From Myxococcales bacterium (GTDB lineage Bacteria; Myxococcota_A; Polyangia; Polyangiales; Polyangiaceae), in the NCBI GenBank assembly GCA_016712525.1, contig JADJQX010000007.1:1860001-1924000 (forward strand): a DNA stretch of 64,000 nucleotides. Direction: 5' to 3'. Position numbers and translations under genes: made by a program. Positions 23,738-32,084 of this stretch are shown in pieces. How positions within the stretch are numbered: position 1 is the stretch's first letter; every line of letters begins with the position of its first letter. The notes beneath the pieces were generated by a model. It had not been told where the DNA came from, ran no database searches, and was given only the letters and a program-made list of their open reading frames with translations.

Positions 23738-24541
23738 TCAGCGGGGCGGAGCCGGAGCTTCGGCGCGGGCGAGGTGCGCGGTGATGGAGGCCGCGACGTC
23801 TTTCGGGCGGGTGAGCGGCGCCATGTGGGAGAGGCCCTCGTGCGCCTCGACCACGAGGCTCTCCCTTCCCTCGCGAAGGTGATCGACCATGGCGCGGGCC
23901 GCGGCGGGTGAGCGCGCGCCGTACGCGAGCGTCGTGGGCATGTCGAGGCGGTAGGCGGCGAACGGCGTCGTGTCGAGGGCCGTGGCGCGCACCTCTTGGA
24001 ACATGGTCCAGCCGAGGGCACGCATCGGGTCTTTTGCCGCCTCCGGGAGCTTGGCGAAGGCCCCCGGGCCATTCCAATAGTCGACGAAGGGGGCGAGCCA
24101 GACGTCGGTGCCGGCGCGGGCCTCGTCGGTGACGAGCCACGAGGAGGCCGCGAGCGGATCGGCGACGCGGTAGGGATCGTCCTCGGGCACGGCGGCCGAG
24201 AGCGCACCGAAGAGCACGGGCTCCCACATCCACAACGAGCGCACGCGCGAGCGAACGTAGGCGAGCTCCGGGCGCTCTTGGGTCGCGAGGAGGAGCTTCA
24301 GCGCGAGGAAAGCACCGAGCGAGTGCGCGACGAGGTGAAAAGGCCCGTCCGGCAGGCGCGGGACGAGGTGCGCGAGCTGGTCCTCGACGCGGCACACTGC
24401 GCCACGCCCGAGCGCCGAGGCGGGCGCATAGCCGACGTTGGGCAGCGCGAGGGGCGTGTGGCCGTGGGCCGAGAGCTCCTTGGCGATGCGGTCCCACATG
24501 GCGGGCCCGGTGCCCGTCGAGTGCAGGAGGACGACGGTCAC
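23738..24541 (-). CDS. Alpha/beta hydrolase
   Basis: A 267-residue alpha/beta-hydrolase-fold enzyme. It begins VTVVLLHSTGTGPAMWDRIAKEL, where HSTGTG forms the oxyanion hole. The nucleophile elbow is AHSLGA (GxSxG-like, Ser about residue 91), and a late histidine in HEGLSHMAPLTRP completes the triad. A lid-like insertion lies between about 110 and 190. The substrate is unknown. It has no signal peptide, so it is probably cytoplasmic. The GTG start overlaps the stop of the upstream lipoprotein gene (GTGA), making it the last gene of a coupled set arginase - lipoprotein - hydrolase. It converges with carF, leaving 12 bases between. Confidence 0.85.
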   Translation of the reverse strand: MTVVLLHSTGTGPAMWDRIAKELSAHGHTPLALPNVGYAPASALGRGAVCRVEDQLAHLVPRLPDGPFHLVAHSLGAFLALKLLLATQERPELAYVRSRVRSLWMWEPVLFGALSAAVPEDDPYRVADPLAASSWLVTDEARAGTDVWLAPFVDYWNGPGAFAKLPEAAKDPMRALGWTMFQEVRATALDTTPFAAYRLDMPTTLAYGARSPAAARAMVDHLREGRESLVVEAHEGLSHMAPLTRPKDVAASITAHLARAEAPAPPR

Positions 24542-25050
24542 TTGACGTCGAGCTTGGCCGAGAGCTCGGCCGTCTCGATTTGGCAGTTCTGCGCCGAGCA
24601 CACGGAGAAGCGGTACGTGCCCTCGACGTCGACCTTTCCGGCGGACTTGGGGCGGAAGCGCACGGTCATGAGGGCGCGCTCTTCGCCTGCCGCGGCGTAG
24701 TCGCCTGCGGTCTTGGTGAAGACGGTGGTGCCCGCCGGATCTTTGCCGAGGTACTCGACCTCCTTCGAGGGCTGGGCGGTGAACTTGTAAGGGTACTCTT
24801 TGTTCACGTGGTAGCCGTCGAGGGCGACGAGCTCGATGCGGGCCTCGCACTCGGCGCCGGCCGCGCAGGTGCCGTTCGGGCCGAGCTCGAGCGAGAAGTG
24901 GGCCGTCTTGACGGTGGGGCCCTTGGCCTTCGTCGCGGTGGGGGGCGTCGCGCCGCCGCTCGGCTCGTCCTTCTTGCACGCGCCGAGCGCGACGACCGCG
25001 CCGAGCAGGATGGACGCGGCGGACGTGAAGCGAAGAGAGGAGGTGGTCAA
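24538..25050 (-). CDS. Lipoprotein with DsbD-alpha-like cysteines
   Basis: A 170-residue exported protein beginning at a TTG codon (25050) that overlaps the arginase-family stop (TTGA), so translation is likely coupled. The signal peptide ends in the lipobox LGAC. The mature part is beta-rich. CAAGAECEARIELVALDGYHVNKEYPYKF and a late FSVCSAQNCQIET recall the N-terminal periplasmic domain of DsbD, in which two cysteines pass electrons, but the membrane part of DsbD is missing. A redox or structural role outside the cytoplasm is plausible. This similarity is from pattern only and should be treated as a hint. Confidence 0.75.
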   Translation of the reverse strand: MTTSSLRFTSAASILLGAVVALGACKKDEPSGGATPPTATKAKGPTVKTAHFSLELGPNGTCAAGAECEARIELVALDGYHVNKEYPYKFTAQPSKEVEYLGKDPAGTTVFTKTAGDYAAAGEERALMTVRFRPKSAGKVDVEGTYRFSVCSAQNCQIETAELSAKLDVK

Positions 25051-26231
25051 AGCGGGGCTCCGAGGACGGCTTCGAGGGTCTCGCGCAGGTAGCGGACCGC
25101 GAGGTCCACCGTGGTCTTGCGCGCGGAGGCGTCCTCCCCGAGGGGTGGGGCGACCTCCATGACGTCCCCCCCCACGAGGGAGAACTTTCCCCCCAGTTCA
25201 CGGATCAGCGCAACGAGAAAATCGGGACGAAGGCCGAACGGCTCGGGGGTGCCCGTGGCGCTGGCGAACGCCGCATCGGTGCCGTCGATGTCGTTCGAGA
25301 AGTACACACACGTGGTCCCGAGTCGTTCGAGGTGCGACACGATGGCCTCGAGCGCGGCCGCTTCGTCGCGGTTCACCTCGTCGGCCCAGAGCTGCTTCAC
25401 ACCGAGCGTGGACTCCCAGTGGGCCTTGTCGCGGCCCGAAGCGCGGATGCCGACCTGCACGAGGCGGCCGTCGCGACCGAGGGCCTCGTTGATGTGGAAC
25501 GACCAGGTGGCGAAGCAGTGCTCGATGCCGAGGCGTGTGTCGAGGAGATCGGTGTGCGCGTCGGACTGCACCACGGCGAGGCGCTCGCCCCTCGCCTCGC
25601 GCGCGCGGAGGAGCTCGCGGGCCACGGGGTATGCCGTCGAGTGATCGCCTCCGAGCGCGATGGGGGCCGCCTCGGGCGCGAGCGCGACGAGGAGCTCCAT
25701 GGCGCGCGCGGCGATAGAGAGCGGGGACACGGGCAAACACGCGCGCACGTGCGCGGGCACGTCGGGGTAGAGGGCCTTGCGCGAGCGCTCGAGCTGGGCC
25801 TCGGAGAGCATGTCGTCCGAGAGGAGCTGCGGCACGACGAACACGTCGCCCACGTCGACGACGCCGCGCTCGGCGAGCCGCTCACGCGCCCCCCTCCCCT
25901 CCCCATCGGCGCCGAGGCTCGCGAGGAGGCCCTCACGGATGGCCTGAGGCCCGAGGTTCGCGCCGCGCCGGAAGCCCGCGCCCACGTCGGACGGGATGCC
26001 GAGCACGAAGGCCTTGGCCGAGCCCACGTCACGGAGCGTGCGCTCGAAGGCGGCGCGCACCTCCCGCTCGCCGGTCGCGCCGTAGAGCCGCTCTTGGAGG
26101 GCGAGCTGCTCCTTCTTGCCGGTCGAGACGAGGTGGAGCCCGCCGCCTGCGGGCCGAAGGAGAGTCGCGAGCTCGTCGTGCGGGTCCACGCGCGAGACGG
26201 TACCACGGGGAGGCGAAGACGCGGGGCTCAC
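25047..26231 (-). CDS. Arginase/agmatinase/formiminoglutamase family protein
   Basis: A 394-residue ureohydrolase, a binuclear-manganese enzyme that removes urea or a related group from guanidino compounds. Metal motifs are complete: IALGGDHS, VVQSDAHTDL (DAHxD) and YFSNDIDGTDAAFASATGTPEP (DIDxxDxxxxPGTG type). The protein is about 90 residues longer than arginase at its N-terminus. The real substrate (arginine, agmatine, formiminoglutamate, guanidine or another) cannot be read off. The GTG start at 26231 follows GGAGGAGGGG at short distance, and GTG at 26189 is an alternative. It is the first gene of the coupled trio with the lipoprotein and hydrolase. Confidence 0.88.
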   Translation of the reverse strand: MSPASSPPRGTVSRVDPHDELATLLRPAGGGLHLVSTGKKEQLALQERLYGATGEREVRAAFERTLRDVGSAKAFVLGIPSDVGAGFRRGANLGPQAIREGLLASLGADGEGRGARERLAERGVVDVGDVFVVPQLLSDDMLSEAQLERSRKALYPDVPAHVRACLPVSPLSIAARAMELLVALAPEAAPIALGGDHSTAYPVARELLRAREARGERLAVVQSDAHTDLLDTRLGIEHCFATWSFHINEALGRDGRLVQVGIRASGRDKAHWESTLGVKQLWADEVNRDEAAALEAIVSHLERLGTTCVYFSNDIDGTDAAFASATGTPEPFGLRPDFLVALIRELGGKFSLVGGDVMEVAPPLGEDASARKTTVDLAVRYLRETLEAVLGAPL

Positions 26232-26306
26232 CCCCTCCTCCGGGTCCCTCCCGATGCCACTCGAAGCCGAATGGACCTGCGAGCGACCTTGCAGGGCGCG
26301 ACGACG

Positions 26307-26666
26307 TCAATCGGCGTCGCCGGCGTCCGAAGCCCCATCTGCGCAGGGAGAGCAAATCGACGCGGCCCTCGACGTCAGCGTGCACGACCAGCGGGAGCCG
26401 TCGCACTCGCACGAGTAGCCGTCGTACGGCCCGATTTCGGAGCACGGGCAAGCTCGATACGCGTCGACGAGACACGACTCTCGGGACGAGCACGCCCCGC
26501 TGGGGAGCTCGTCGACCCGTCGACGAGAGCCGTCCCTTGGCGGGGGAAGGTTGCGACACGAAGCACCCGCTTCACCCGACGCATCGACGGGGGGAGATGA
26601 CGCCGAGCAGGCGGCGACCAGCAGCGCCGAGCCCACGAACGCCACGGCGAGGCGGAGGCGCTTCAC
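26307..26666 (-). CDS. Small Cys-rich lipoprotein
   Basis: A 119-residue secreted lipoprotein from a GTG start. VKRLRLAVAFVGSALLVAAC is a textbook lipoprotein signal, followed by SSPPVDASGEAG. The mature domain has eleven or so cysteines in short loops (CSSRESC, ACPCSE, CECDGSRWSC, CSPC), so it is probably disulfide-bonded on the outside of the cell. No homologous family is recognised by name. Such short Cys-rich lipoproteins with an Asp/Ala/Gly tail (ASDAGDAD) are common in large myxobacterial genomes. It stands between the arginase-family gene and birA, with gaps of about 75 and 92 bases that hold no other clear signal. Confidence 0.7.
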   Translation of the reverse strand: MKRLRLAVAFVGSALLVAACSASSPPVDASGEAGASCRNLPPPRDGSRRRVDELPSGACSSRESCLVDAYRACPCSEIGPYDGYSCECDGSRWSCTLTSRAASICSPCADGASDAGDAD

Positions 26667-26758
26667 TTCGACCTGCCCGGGCTCGAGGCCGGCTCCCCCG
26701 AAAAACCTCGCCCATCTCTCATTCGCCGCGTCCCCTTTTGCGCACCTGGCGGATCCCC

Positions 26759-27574
26759 CTACCGCGGCAGGGCCCCCACATGAACCTCGCCCGACACGAG
26801 CCGCGCGAGGGTGCCGTCGCCCCCCCGCACGAGGAGCCTCCCGTCGCGATCGATGCCCTCGCACCGCCCCGCGACGTCTCCCGTCTCGAGCCACGAGCCC
26901 GTGAGGGCGCACGCGCGCGCGAGCCTCTCGTGGAGCGGGCCGAGCCCGTGGGCCGCCGCGCGAGGCACGTCATGGGCGAGGCCACGGACGAGCGCGACGA
27001 GCACGTCGCCACGAGTCACGTGAGGCGCGCCGAGGAGCGCCAGGCTCGTCGCACGGTCGCGTAGCTCTTCGGGAAATTCCCGCGTCGCGACGTTGATGCC
27101 CACGCCGACCACGAGGGACTCGACACGCCCACCGAGCAGGGTCGACTCGACCAGCACGCCGGCCACCTTGCGCAAAGGCTCGCCCCCCGGGCCCCGCGCC
27201 CAGACGTCGTTCGGCCATTTCACGAGCGCGCGCGTGTCGTCTCCGAGGGCCTCCGCCACGGCGTCTCTCACGGCGAGGCCCACGGCGAGCGAGAGCTGCG
27301 GGAGGCGCGCGAGCGGGCACTCGGTGCGAAAGAGCACCGACACGAGCAGGGCTTCACCGGGAGCCGCCACCCACGCCCTCCCCTGCCGTCCACGCCCGTG
27401 GGTCTGCGCGTCCGCGACGAACGTCGTCCCGTGAGGTGCGCCGCTCTTACCCGCTTCTTTCGCGAGGTCGTTCGTGGAGGCGGTCTCGGCGTGAAAGACG
27501 AGCGGGTGCCCAAGGGCGAGGCCGAGCGCCCGCACACGCGCGGGCACGTCCTCCAGGTCGGGAGGGAGCGTCAT
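26759..27574 (-). CDS. birA: Biotin--[acetyl-CoA-carboxylase] ligase (BirA, short form)
   Basis: A 271-residue biotin protein ligase that makes biotinyl-AMP and attaches biotin to carboxylase carrier proteins. The biotin loop is GRGRQGRAW (residues about 60-68), KWPNDVW is the nucleotide/biotin core motif, and KVAGVLVES and VVGVGINV follow. The C-terminal SH3-like domain is present (DVAGRCEGIDRDGRLLVRGGDGTLARLVSGEV). There is no N-terminal helix-turn-helix, so unlike E. coli BirA it should not repress a biotin operon. The ATG overlaps the nadC stop (ATGA). Coupling of two cofactor genes is common. Confidence 0.93.
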   Translation of the reverse strand: MTLPPDLEDVPARVRALGLALGHPLVFHAETASTNDLAKEAGKSGAPHGTTFVADAQTHGRGRQGRAWVAAPGEALLVSVLFRTECPLARLPQLSLAVGLAVRDAVAEALGDDTRALVKWPNDVWARGPGGEPLRKVAGVLVESTLLGGRVESLVVGVGINVATREFPEELRDRATSLALLGAPHVTRGDVLVALVRGLAHDVPRAAAHGLGPLHERLARACALTGSWLETGDVAGRCEGIDRDGRLLVRGGDGTLARLVSGEVHVGALPR

Positions 27575-28428
27575 GCCGGATCGAAATCGAGCCCGATGTC
27601 GGCCGCGGGCGCGGAGTGCGTGAGGGCGCCCACGCTGATGGCGTCGACCCCGAGCTCGGCGAGCGCCGTGATACGCGGGAGCGTGATCCCGCCGGAGGCC
27701 TCGACGAGCGTACGCGGAGAGACCTCGCGCACGCGCGCCACGGCCTTCGCGACGGTGGCGTCGTCCATGTTGTCGAGGAGCACGATGTCGACGCCCGCCT
27801 CGAGGGCGAGCTCGAGCTGCGCGAGCTTGTCGACCTCGCACTCGATCGTGCAGGTGTGCGACGCGTTGGCGCGCGCGCGGGAGATCGCCTCTTTGACGCC
27901 CCCCGAGGCGACGATGTGGTTGTCCTTGATGAGGATGGCCGAGCCGAGATCGTCGCGGTGGTTCTTGCCCCCGCCGCAGCGCACCGCGTACCGCTCGAGG
28001 AGCCGGAGGCCCGGGGTCGTCTTGCGGGTGTCGGTGATGCGGCACGCGCGGCCCTTCGGCACGGCGTCCACGTAGGCGCGCGTGAGCGTCGCCGTGCCGA
28101 TCATGCGCTGAATGAGGTTCAGCGCGGTGCGCTCGGCCATCAAAATGGACTGGGCCGAGCCGCGCACCGTGAAGAGCGCCGTCTTCGCGGGGACGAGGGT
28201 GCCGTCCTCCACGTGGCGCTCGAACGTGAGCGTCGGATCGAGCTTCTCGAAGACCCGCGCGGCGACGTCGACCCCCGAGACGACCACGGGCTTGCGAGCC
28301 ACGGCGCGCGCGACGGCCAAGGTCTCCTCGGGGATGCACGCGTGGGTCGTGACGTCGGAGCCCGAGAGGTCCTCCGCGAAGGCACGATCGATGATCGGGT
28401 CGACGAGCGAGATGGGCGAGAGGCGCAT
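27571..28428 (-). CDS. nadC: Nicotinate-nucleotide pyrophosphorylase (carboxylating), NadC
   Basis: A 285-residue quinolinate phosphoribosyltransferase, which joins quinolinate and PRPP to give nicotinate mononucleotide in NAD synthesis. Conserved blocks are EDLSGSDVTT at the start, AERTALNLIQRMIGTATLT, ITDTRKTTPGLRLLERYAVRCGGGKNHRDDL (substrate-binding Arg/Lys/His), IECEVD, VDIVLLDNM, and VEASGGITLPRI with ISVGALTHS. Length matches the family. It is the upstream member of a coupled pair with birA. A TAAGGG with GCAGG lies just before the start. nadA and nadB are not in the window. Confidence 0.95.
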   Translation of the reverse strand: MRLSPISLVDPIIDRAFAEDLSGSDVTTHACIPEETLAVARAVARKPVVVSGVDVAARVFEKLDPTLTFERHVEDGTLVPAKTALFTVRGSAQSILMAERTALNLIQRMIGTATLTRAYVDAVPKGRACRITDTRKTTPGLRLLERYAVRCGGGKNHRDDLGSAILIKDNHIVASGGVKEAISRARANASHTCTIECEVDKLAQLELALEAGVDIVLLDNMDDATVAKAVARVREVSPRTLVEASGGITLPRITALAELGVDAISVGALTHSAPAADIGLDFDPA

Positions 28429-28481
28429 GGCCTGCCCTTACCACGAAAGGGCGGCGCCCTCCCCTCCCACGCCCGCGCCGC

Positions 28482-29135
28482 TCACCAGCTCTCGACGCGC
28501 CAGCCCCGCTTCGCCGCCACCCGCCGGAGGCGAGGATCGGGGTTCACGCAGACCGGCACGGCGACGCGCTCGAGCAGCGGGAGGTCGGTGTACGAATCGG
28601 AATAGAAGGTCGCGTCGTCCAGCGAAAACCCGAGCTCTTTCGCGAGCTTCTCGGCTTTGGTGATCTTGCCCTCGGCGTAACAAAGAGGGTCGACGAAGCG
28701 GCCCGTGAACCGCCCGTCGCTCCCGACCTCGAGCTCGCTCGTGAGGAGGTGTGGGATGCCGAGGAGGCGCCCGAGCGGACGCGTGGCGTACTCGGAAGCG
28801 CCGGTGACGACGGCCAGCACCTCGCCTTTTTGCCGGTGCGCTTCGACAGCGCGGCGTCCCTCGTCGCACACGTGCTTCTCGACGTGGGTGCGGAACCAGT
28901 CGTCACATCGGGCGGAGAGCACGACCTCGGGCACGCCCTCGATGGCGCGGAGGGCGCGCTTGGCCACTCCGGGGGCGTCGATGATGCCGGCGGTGTACTG
29001 GAGCATCCAGTACACGACCCGCGCGACGTCGGCGAAGGTGGCCTCGCCGATCTCGCGCTGGTACCGCACGTAGAGGCTTGCGGTCTCGATGCGAACGAGG
29101 GTGCGGTCCATGTCGAAGAGGGCAGCGCGCGGCAT
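28482..29135 (-). CDS. HAD-IB family hydrolase (SerB-like phosphatase)
   Basis: A 217-residue HAD phosphatase. Motif I is FDMDRTL (Asp8 nucleophile, Asp10 acid/base; the Arg in DxDRT is less common than Ser/Gly). Motif II is VVTGAS, motif III lysine lies in EGKITKAEKL, and motif IV is YSDSYTDLPLL. The helical cap between motifs I and II is of the IB type seen in phosphoserine phosphatase and its relatives, so it probably dephosphorylates a small molecule or a lipid phosphate. It lies 6 bases downstream of the Suv3-like helicase gene, on the same strand and probably in one transcript. Confidence 0.88.
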   Translation of the reverse strand: MPRAALFDMDRTLVRIETASLYVRYQREIGEATFADVARVVYWMLQYTAGIIDAPGVAKRALRAIEGVPEVVLSARCDDWFRTHVEKHVCDEGRRAVEAHRQKGEVLAVVTGASEYATRPLGRLLGIPHLLTSELEVGSDGRFTGRFVDPLCYAEGKITKAEKLAKELGFSLDDATFYSDSYTDLPLLERVAVPVCVNPDPRLRRVAAKRGWRVESW

Positions 29136-29141
29136 GGGGCT

Positions 29142-31334
29142 CTACTTAGCACCATCGGCGCGGCGGCCGAGCCTCTCGGCGGGGCTCGTGGGGGGCGGCG
29201 AAAGGTCGCCACGAACCCACACGCCGTTCGCCTGGTAGTATCCGAAGAGGAGCGGCGAGATCCCCTTCGGGAAGGCCCTGCGAGGCGCGCACGCGACCTC
29301 GGGCTCGGCCAAACGCTCGCCCGTGGCCACGTGCAGGAGAGCCGCGCGAACCCTTCGATCTTCGGGAGCGGTGCGCGCCATGACGGTGCCGAAGCGCGTG
29401 ACCACGTTCGCCCGCGCGAGGTGCGCGCGGCAGGCAGGAGAGAGGGCGGCGAGCTCGGCCTTGGCCTCCGCGCGCACGAAGGCCCCGAGCCCCTCGCGGA
29501 GGCGAAAGACGATGCCTCGAAGCGCGGCGCTCGCTCCCTCGGGGAGTGGCAGGAGGTCACGCACGAAGTACGACGCGAGATCGGCGACGAGAGCCCTCGC
29601 GCGGCGTTCGACGACGAGGCGCTCTCCCCCGCGGAGATCACGGGCCAAGGTGAGCTTGAACGCAGGCTCTGCGAGGGTTCGCCCCCGCACGAGGCGCAGC
29701 ACCTCTTCCCCGTGGAGGGTCACCTCGCCCATGGGCCCGAGCTCGAAGTCGTCGAAGGAGGCCTCGTCGATCGCATGCACGATCGAACGCTCGATCGTCG
29801 GCGCCTGTCGCGCGGGCCCGACGCGGAGCTCGGCCAAGGCGGCGAAGGGGCCCGTGTGGCTCGGCGGAGGCTCGGGGACACGCTCGCGCCCCCCCCTCGA
29901 CGGCGCGCGGGTCATCGGCACGACGCGGCGCTTGCCCGTCGTGACGAAGCGCGCGACGAGGGCGGCGTGGAGCGCGTCACTCAGCCGATCTTCCCACTCG
30001 GCGGCCTGCGCCGCGATCTCGGCGGGCTCCGCCACGAAGCTTTGCTTCTGAGCCACGTACGACAGGAGGCGCACATGGGCGATGCGCGCGAGCAAGGTGT
30101 CGACGTCCCCCGTCGTGTCGTCCACCCCGGCGAAGCGCGACGCGAGGAACGCGCGCGACACCGGGCCACGATCCCGGACCTCGACGAAGAGATCGAGCAC
30201 GAAGGCCGCGTGCGACTCGAAGAGCAGCTTCCTGTAGTCGGGGATGGAGCACATCTCCCACAAAAGGCGCACGTCGTCCGCGGAGGTCACACGACGGCGG
30301 ACCTCGGGCCGCGCGGCGAGCGACACCAAGGTGCGGAGGTCGTCGATTTCGCTCGGGGCTTGCACGAGCCACGAGGAGCGCCCCCGCTCGGCGAGGGACG
30401 CGACGAGGGCGTCGAGCGAGTCGAACGAGGGGCGCGCGCGGAACCTCGCGCGGCGAATCGAGGGCACGAGGTGCTGCTCGACGGAGCGCACGAGCCCCGT
30501 CGGGAGAGAGAGCGGCGCGAGCGTGCCGAACGTCCCGTCGGTGACGTAGCGGCCGGCGCGGCCGGCGATTTGGCTGGCTTCGGACACCTCGAGCTCGCGC
30601 ACCTCGCGCCCGTCGAACTTACGGAGCTTGGCGAACGCCACGTGCCGGCAGTCGAGGTTGAGGCCCATGCCGATCGCGTCGGTCGCAACGAGCGTGTCGA
30701 CCTCGCCGGCCTGGAACATCGCCACTTGAGCGTTCCGCGCCCGAGGAGAGAGCGCACCGAGCACCACGGCCGCGCCCCCGCGCACCTTCGCGCGCTCGGC
30801 GAGCTCGATCACCTCGGCCATCGAGAACGCCACGACGGCGCTCCGCGGCGGCAGCTTCTTCAGGGAGAGCGCGCCGGCGTGGGAGAGCCGCGAGAGGCGC
30901 GGGGCGTGCTCGAGCACCGCGTGCGGCACGAGCCCGAGCAGCACCTCGCGCGCCGCGAGCGAGCCGAGGAAGATCGTCTCTCTTCGGCCACGCGCGTGGA
31001 GCACACGGTCGGTGAAGACGTGCCCGCGCTCCCGGTCCTCCATGAGCTGCACCTCGTCGACCGCGACGAAGTCGACCGGGCGCTCCGTGTCCATCGCCTC
31101 GGTCGTCGAGATCCAGTACGAGGGCGCACGAGGCACGCGGCGCTCCTCCCCCGTGACGAGCGCGACCCGCTCCGCGCCCACCTTCTCGCGCACCTTGTCG
31201 TAGACCTCACGCGCGAGGAGACGGAGAGGCAGACCGATGGCGCCCGTGTCGTGCTCGAGCATCCGCAAGACGGCCCTGTGGGTCTTGCCCGTGTTCGTCG
31301 GCCCGAGGAACGCCGTGACCGTGCTTCGCTCCAT
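29142..31334 (-). CDS. Suv3-like DExH-box RNA helicase
   Basis: A 730-residue superfamily 2 helicase close to mitochondrial Suv3, the RNA helicase of the mitochondrial degradosome, and to its alphaproteobacterial homologues. Walker A is FLGPTNTGKTHRA (residues 9-21), motif II is AVDEVQLMEDRERG, motif III-like is TIFLGSLAA, motif V is TDAIGMGLNLDCRHVAFAKLRKFDG, and motif VI is SQIAGRAGR. A long C-terminal part (about 330-730) includes the helical bundle of the Suv3 type (LLWEMCSIPDYRK) and a distinct end (FPKGISPLLFGYYQANGVWVRG). It presumably unwinds structured RNA for decay. Its neighbours are a CPBP protease upstream and a HAD phosphatase downstream. Confidence 0.88.
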   Translation of the reverse strand: MERSTVTAFLGPTNTGKTHRAVLRMLEHDTGAIGLPLRLLAREVYDKVREKVGAERVALVTGEERRVPRAPSYWISTTEAMDTERPVDFVAVDEVQLMEDRERGHVFTDRVLHARGRRETIFLGSLAAREVLLGLVPHAVLEHAPRLSRLSHAGALSLKKLPPRSAVVAFSMAEVIELAERAKVRGGAAVVLGALSPRARNAQVAMFQAGEVDTLVATDAIGMGLNLDCRHVAFAKLRKFDGREVRELEVSEASQIAGRAGRYVTDGTFGTLAPLSLPTGLVRSVEQHLVPSIRRARFRARPSFDSLDALVASLAERGRSSWLVQAPSEIDDLRTLVSLAARPEVRRRVTSADDVRLLWEMCSIPDYRKLLFESHAAFVLDLFVEVRDRGPVSRAFLASRFAGVDDTTGDVDTLLARIAHVRLLSYVAQKQSFVAEPAEIAAQAAEWEDRLSDALHAALVARFVTTGKRRVVPMTRAPSRGGRERVPEPPPSHTGPFAALAELRVGPARQAPTIERSIVHAIDEASFDDFELGPMGEVTLHGEEVLRLVRGRTLAEPAFKLTLARDLRGGERLVVERRARALVADLASYFVRDLLPLPEGASAALRGIVFRLREGLGAFVRAEAKAELAALSPACRAHLARANVVTRFGTVMARTAPEDRRVRAALLHVATGERLAEPEVACAPRRAFPKGISPLLFGYYQANGVWVRGDLSPPPTSPAERLGRRADGAK

Positions 31335-31340
31335 GGCGGC

Positions 31341-32084
31341 TCAGTAGAGACCGTAGCCCTTGCCGAGGATCTCCGAGAGCAGGTTGCACATCGCGTGAAA
31401 TACGATGCCGGCCCCGACGCCTCGGGTGCGCGCGCGAAGGAGGCCGAAGAGGAGCGACGGAAAGAAGACGGCGAGCCGCGCGGGCGACGGGATCGTGGCC
31501 ACGTGCCCCAGCGCGAAGAGCAGGCTGGTCACGACGATCGAGAGGCCCACGTCCGCGCCGAGCACGCGCGCGCGCAGCTTCGGACCGAAGGCGAGGTCGA
31601 GGCGCGACTGAAGGTAGCCGCGGTAGAAGGCCTCTTCGGGGAGCGCGATGATGACGAGCTGCCCGAACGCCTCGTTGGCGAACGCGGCCGGGGTGAACGG
31701 GAACCGAAATACCGACGTGACGTGCCACACACGACGCCACCCGAGGGCAAACGGGACGAACACGACCAGCGCCGCCAGAAGAGCCCAACCCATCGAAACA
31801 ACGACACTTTTTGCCATACGGCGGACGGGCAGGGGCCCCGGCAGCACGAGGCCTCCCAGGGCGAGCCCCGAGGCTTCGACGGTGGCGTCGTCCCGCCTCC
31901 AAACGAAGAGCCACGTCGCGAGCAAGAACACGAACCCGACCGACGTGGCCGCGAATCGCTCGGGGACGAAACGCGCCGCCAGCGTCACGAGCGCGGTCGT
32001 CCCGGCGGTGACCGCGAGCGCCTCGAGCGCCGCCGGCACGCTCGGTCCGAGCCACGGCGAACGCCCCTCCGGGCCCAAGGTCAT
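31341..32084 (-). CDS. CPBP family intramembrane glutamic protease
   Basis: A 247-residue multi-pass membrane protein of the CPBP (CAAX protease/Abi) family. The active-site motif PEEAFYRGYLQSR (EExxxR) is in the middle, LLFALGHVAT supplies the second-motif histidine, and VFHAMCNLLSE the third (HxxxN). Six or seven hydrophobic helices are visible. Members include type II CAAX prenyl proteases and, in myxobacteria, myxosortases that process MYXO-CTERM proteins. No MYXO-CTERM tail was seen on any protein in this window, so a sorting role is only a possibility. The ATG at 32084 overlaps the stop of the receptor kinase gene (ATGA), tying the two together. Confidence 0.88.
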   Translation of the reverse strand: MTLGPEGRSPWLGPSVPAALEALAVTAGTTALVTLAARFVPERFAATSVGFVFLLATWLFVWRRDDATVEASGLALGGLVLPGPLPVRRMAKSVVVSMGWALLAALVVFVPFALGWRRVWHVTSVFRFPFTPAAFANEAFGQLVIIALPEEAFYRGYLQSRLDLAFGPKLRARVLGADVGLSIVVTSLLFALGHVATIPSPARLAVFFPSLLFGLLRARTRGVGAGIVFHAMCNLLSEILGKGYGLY

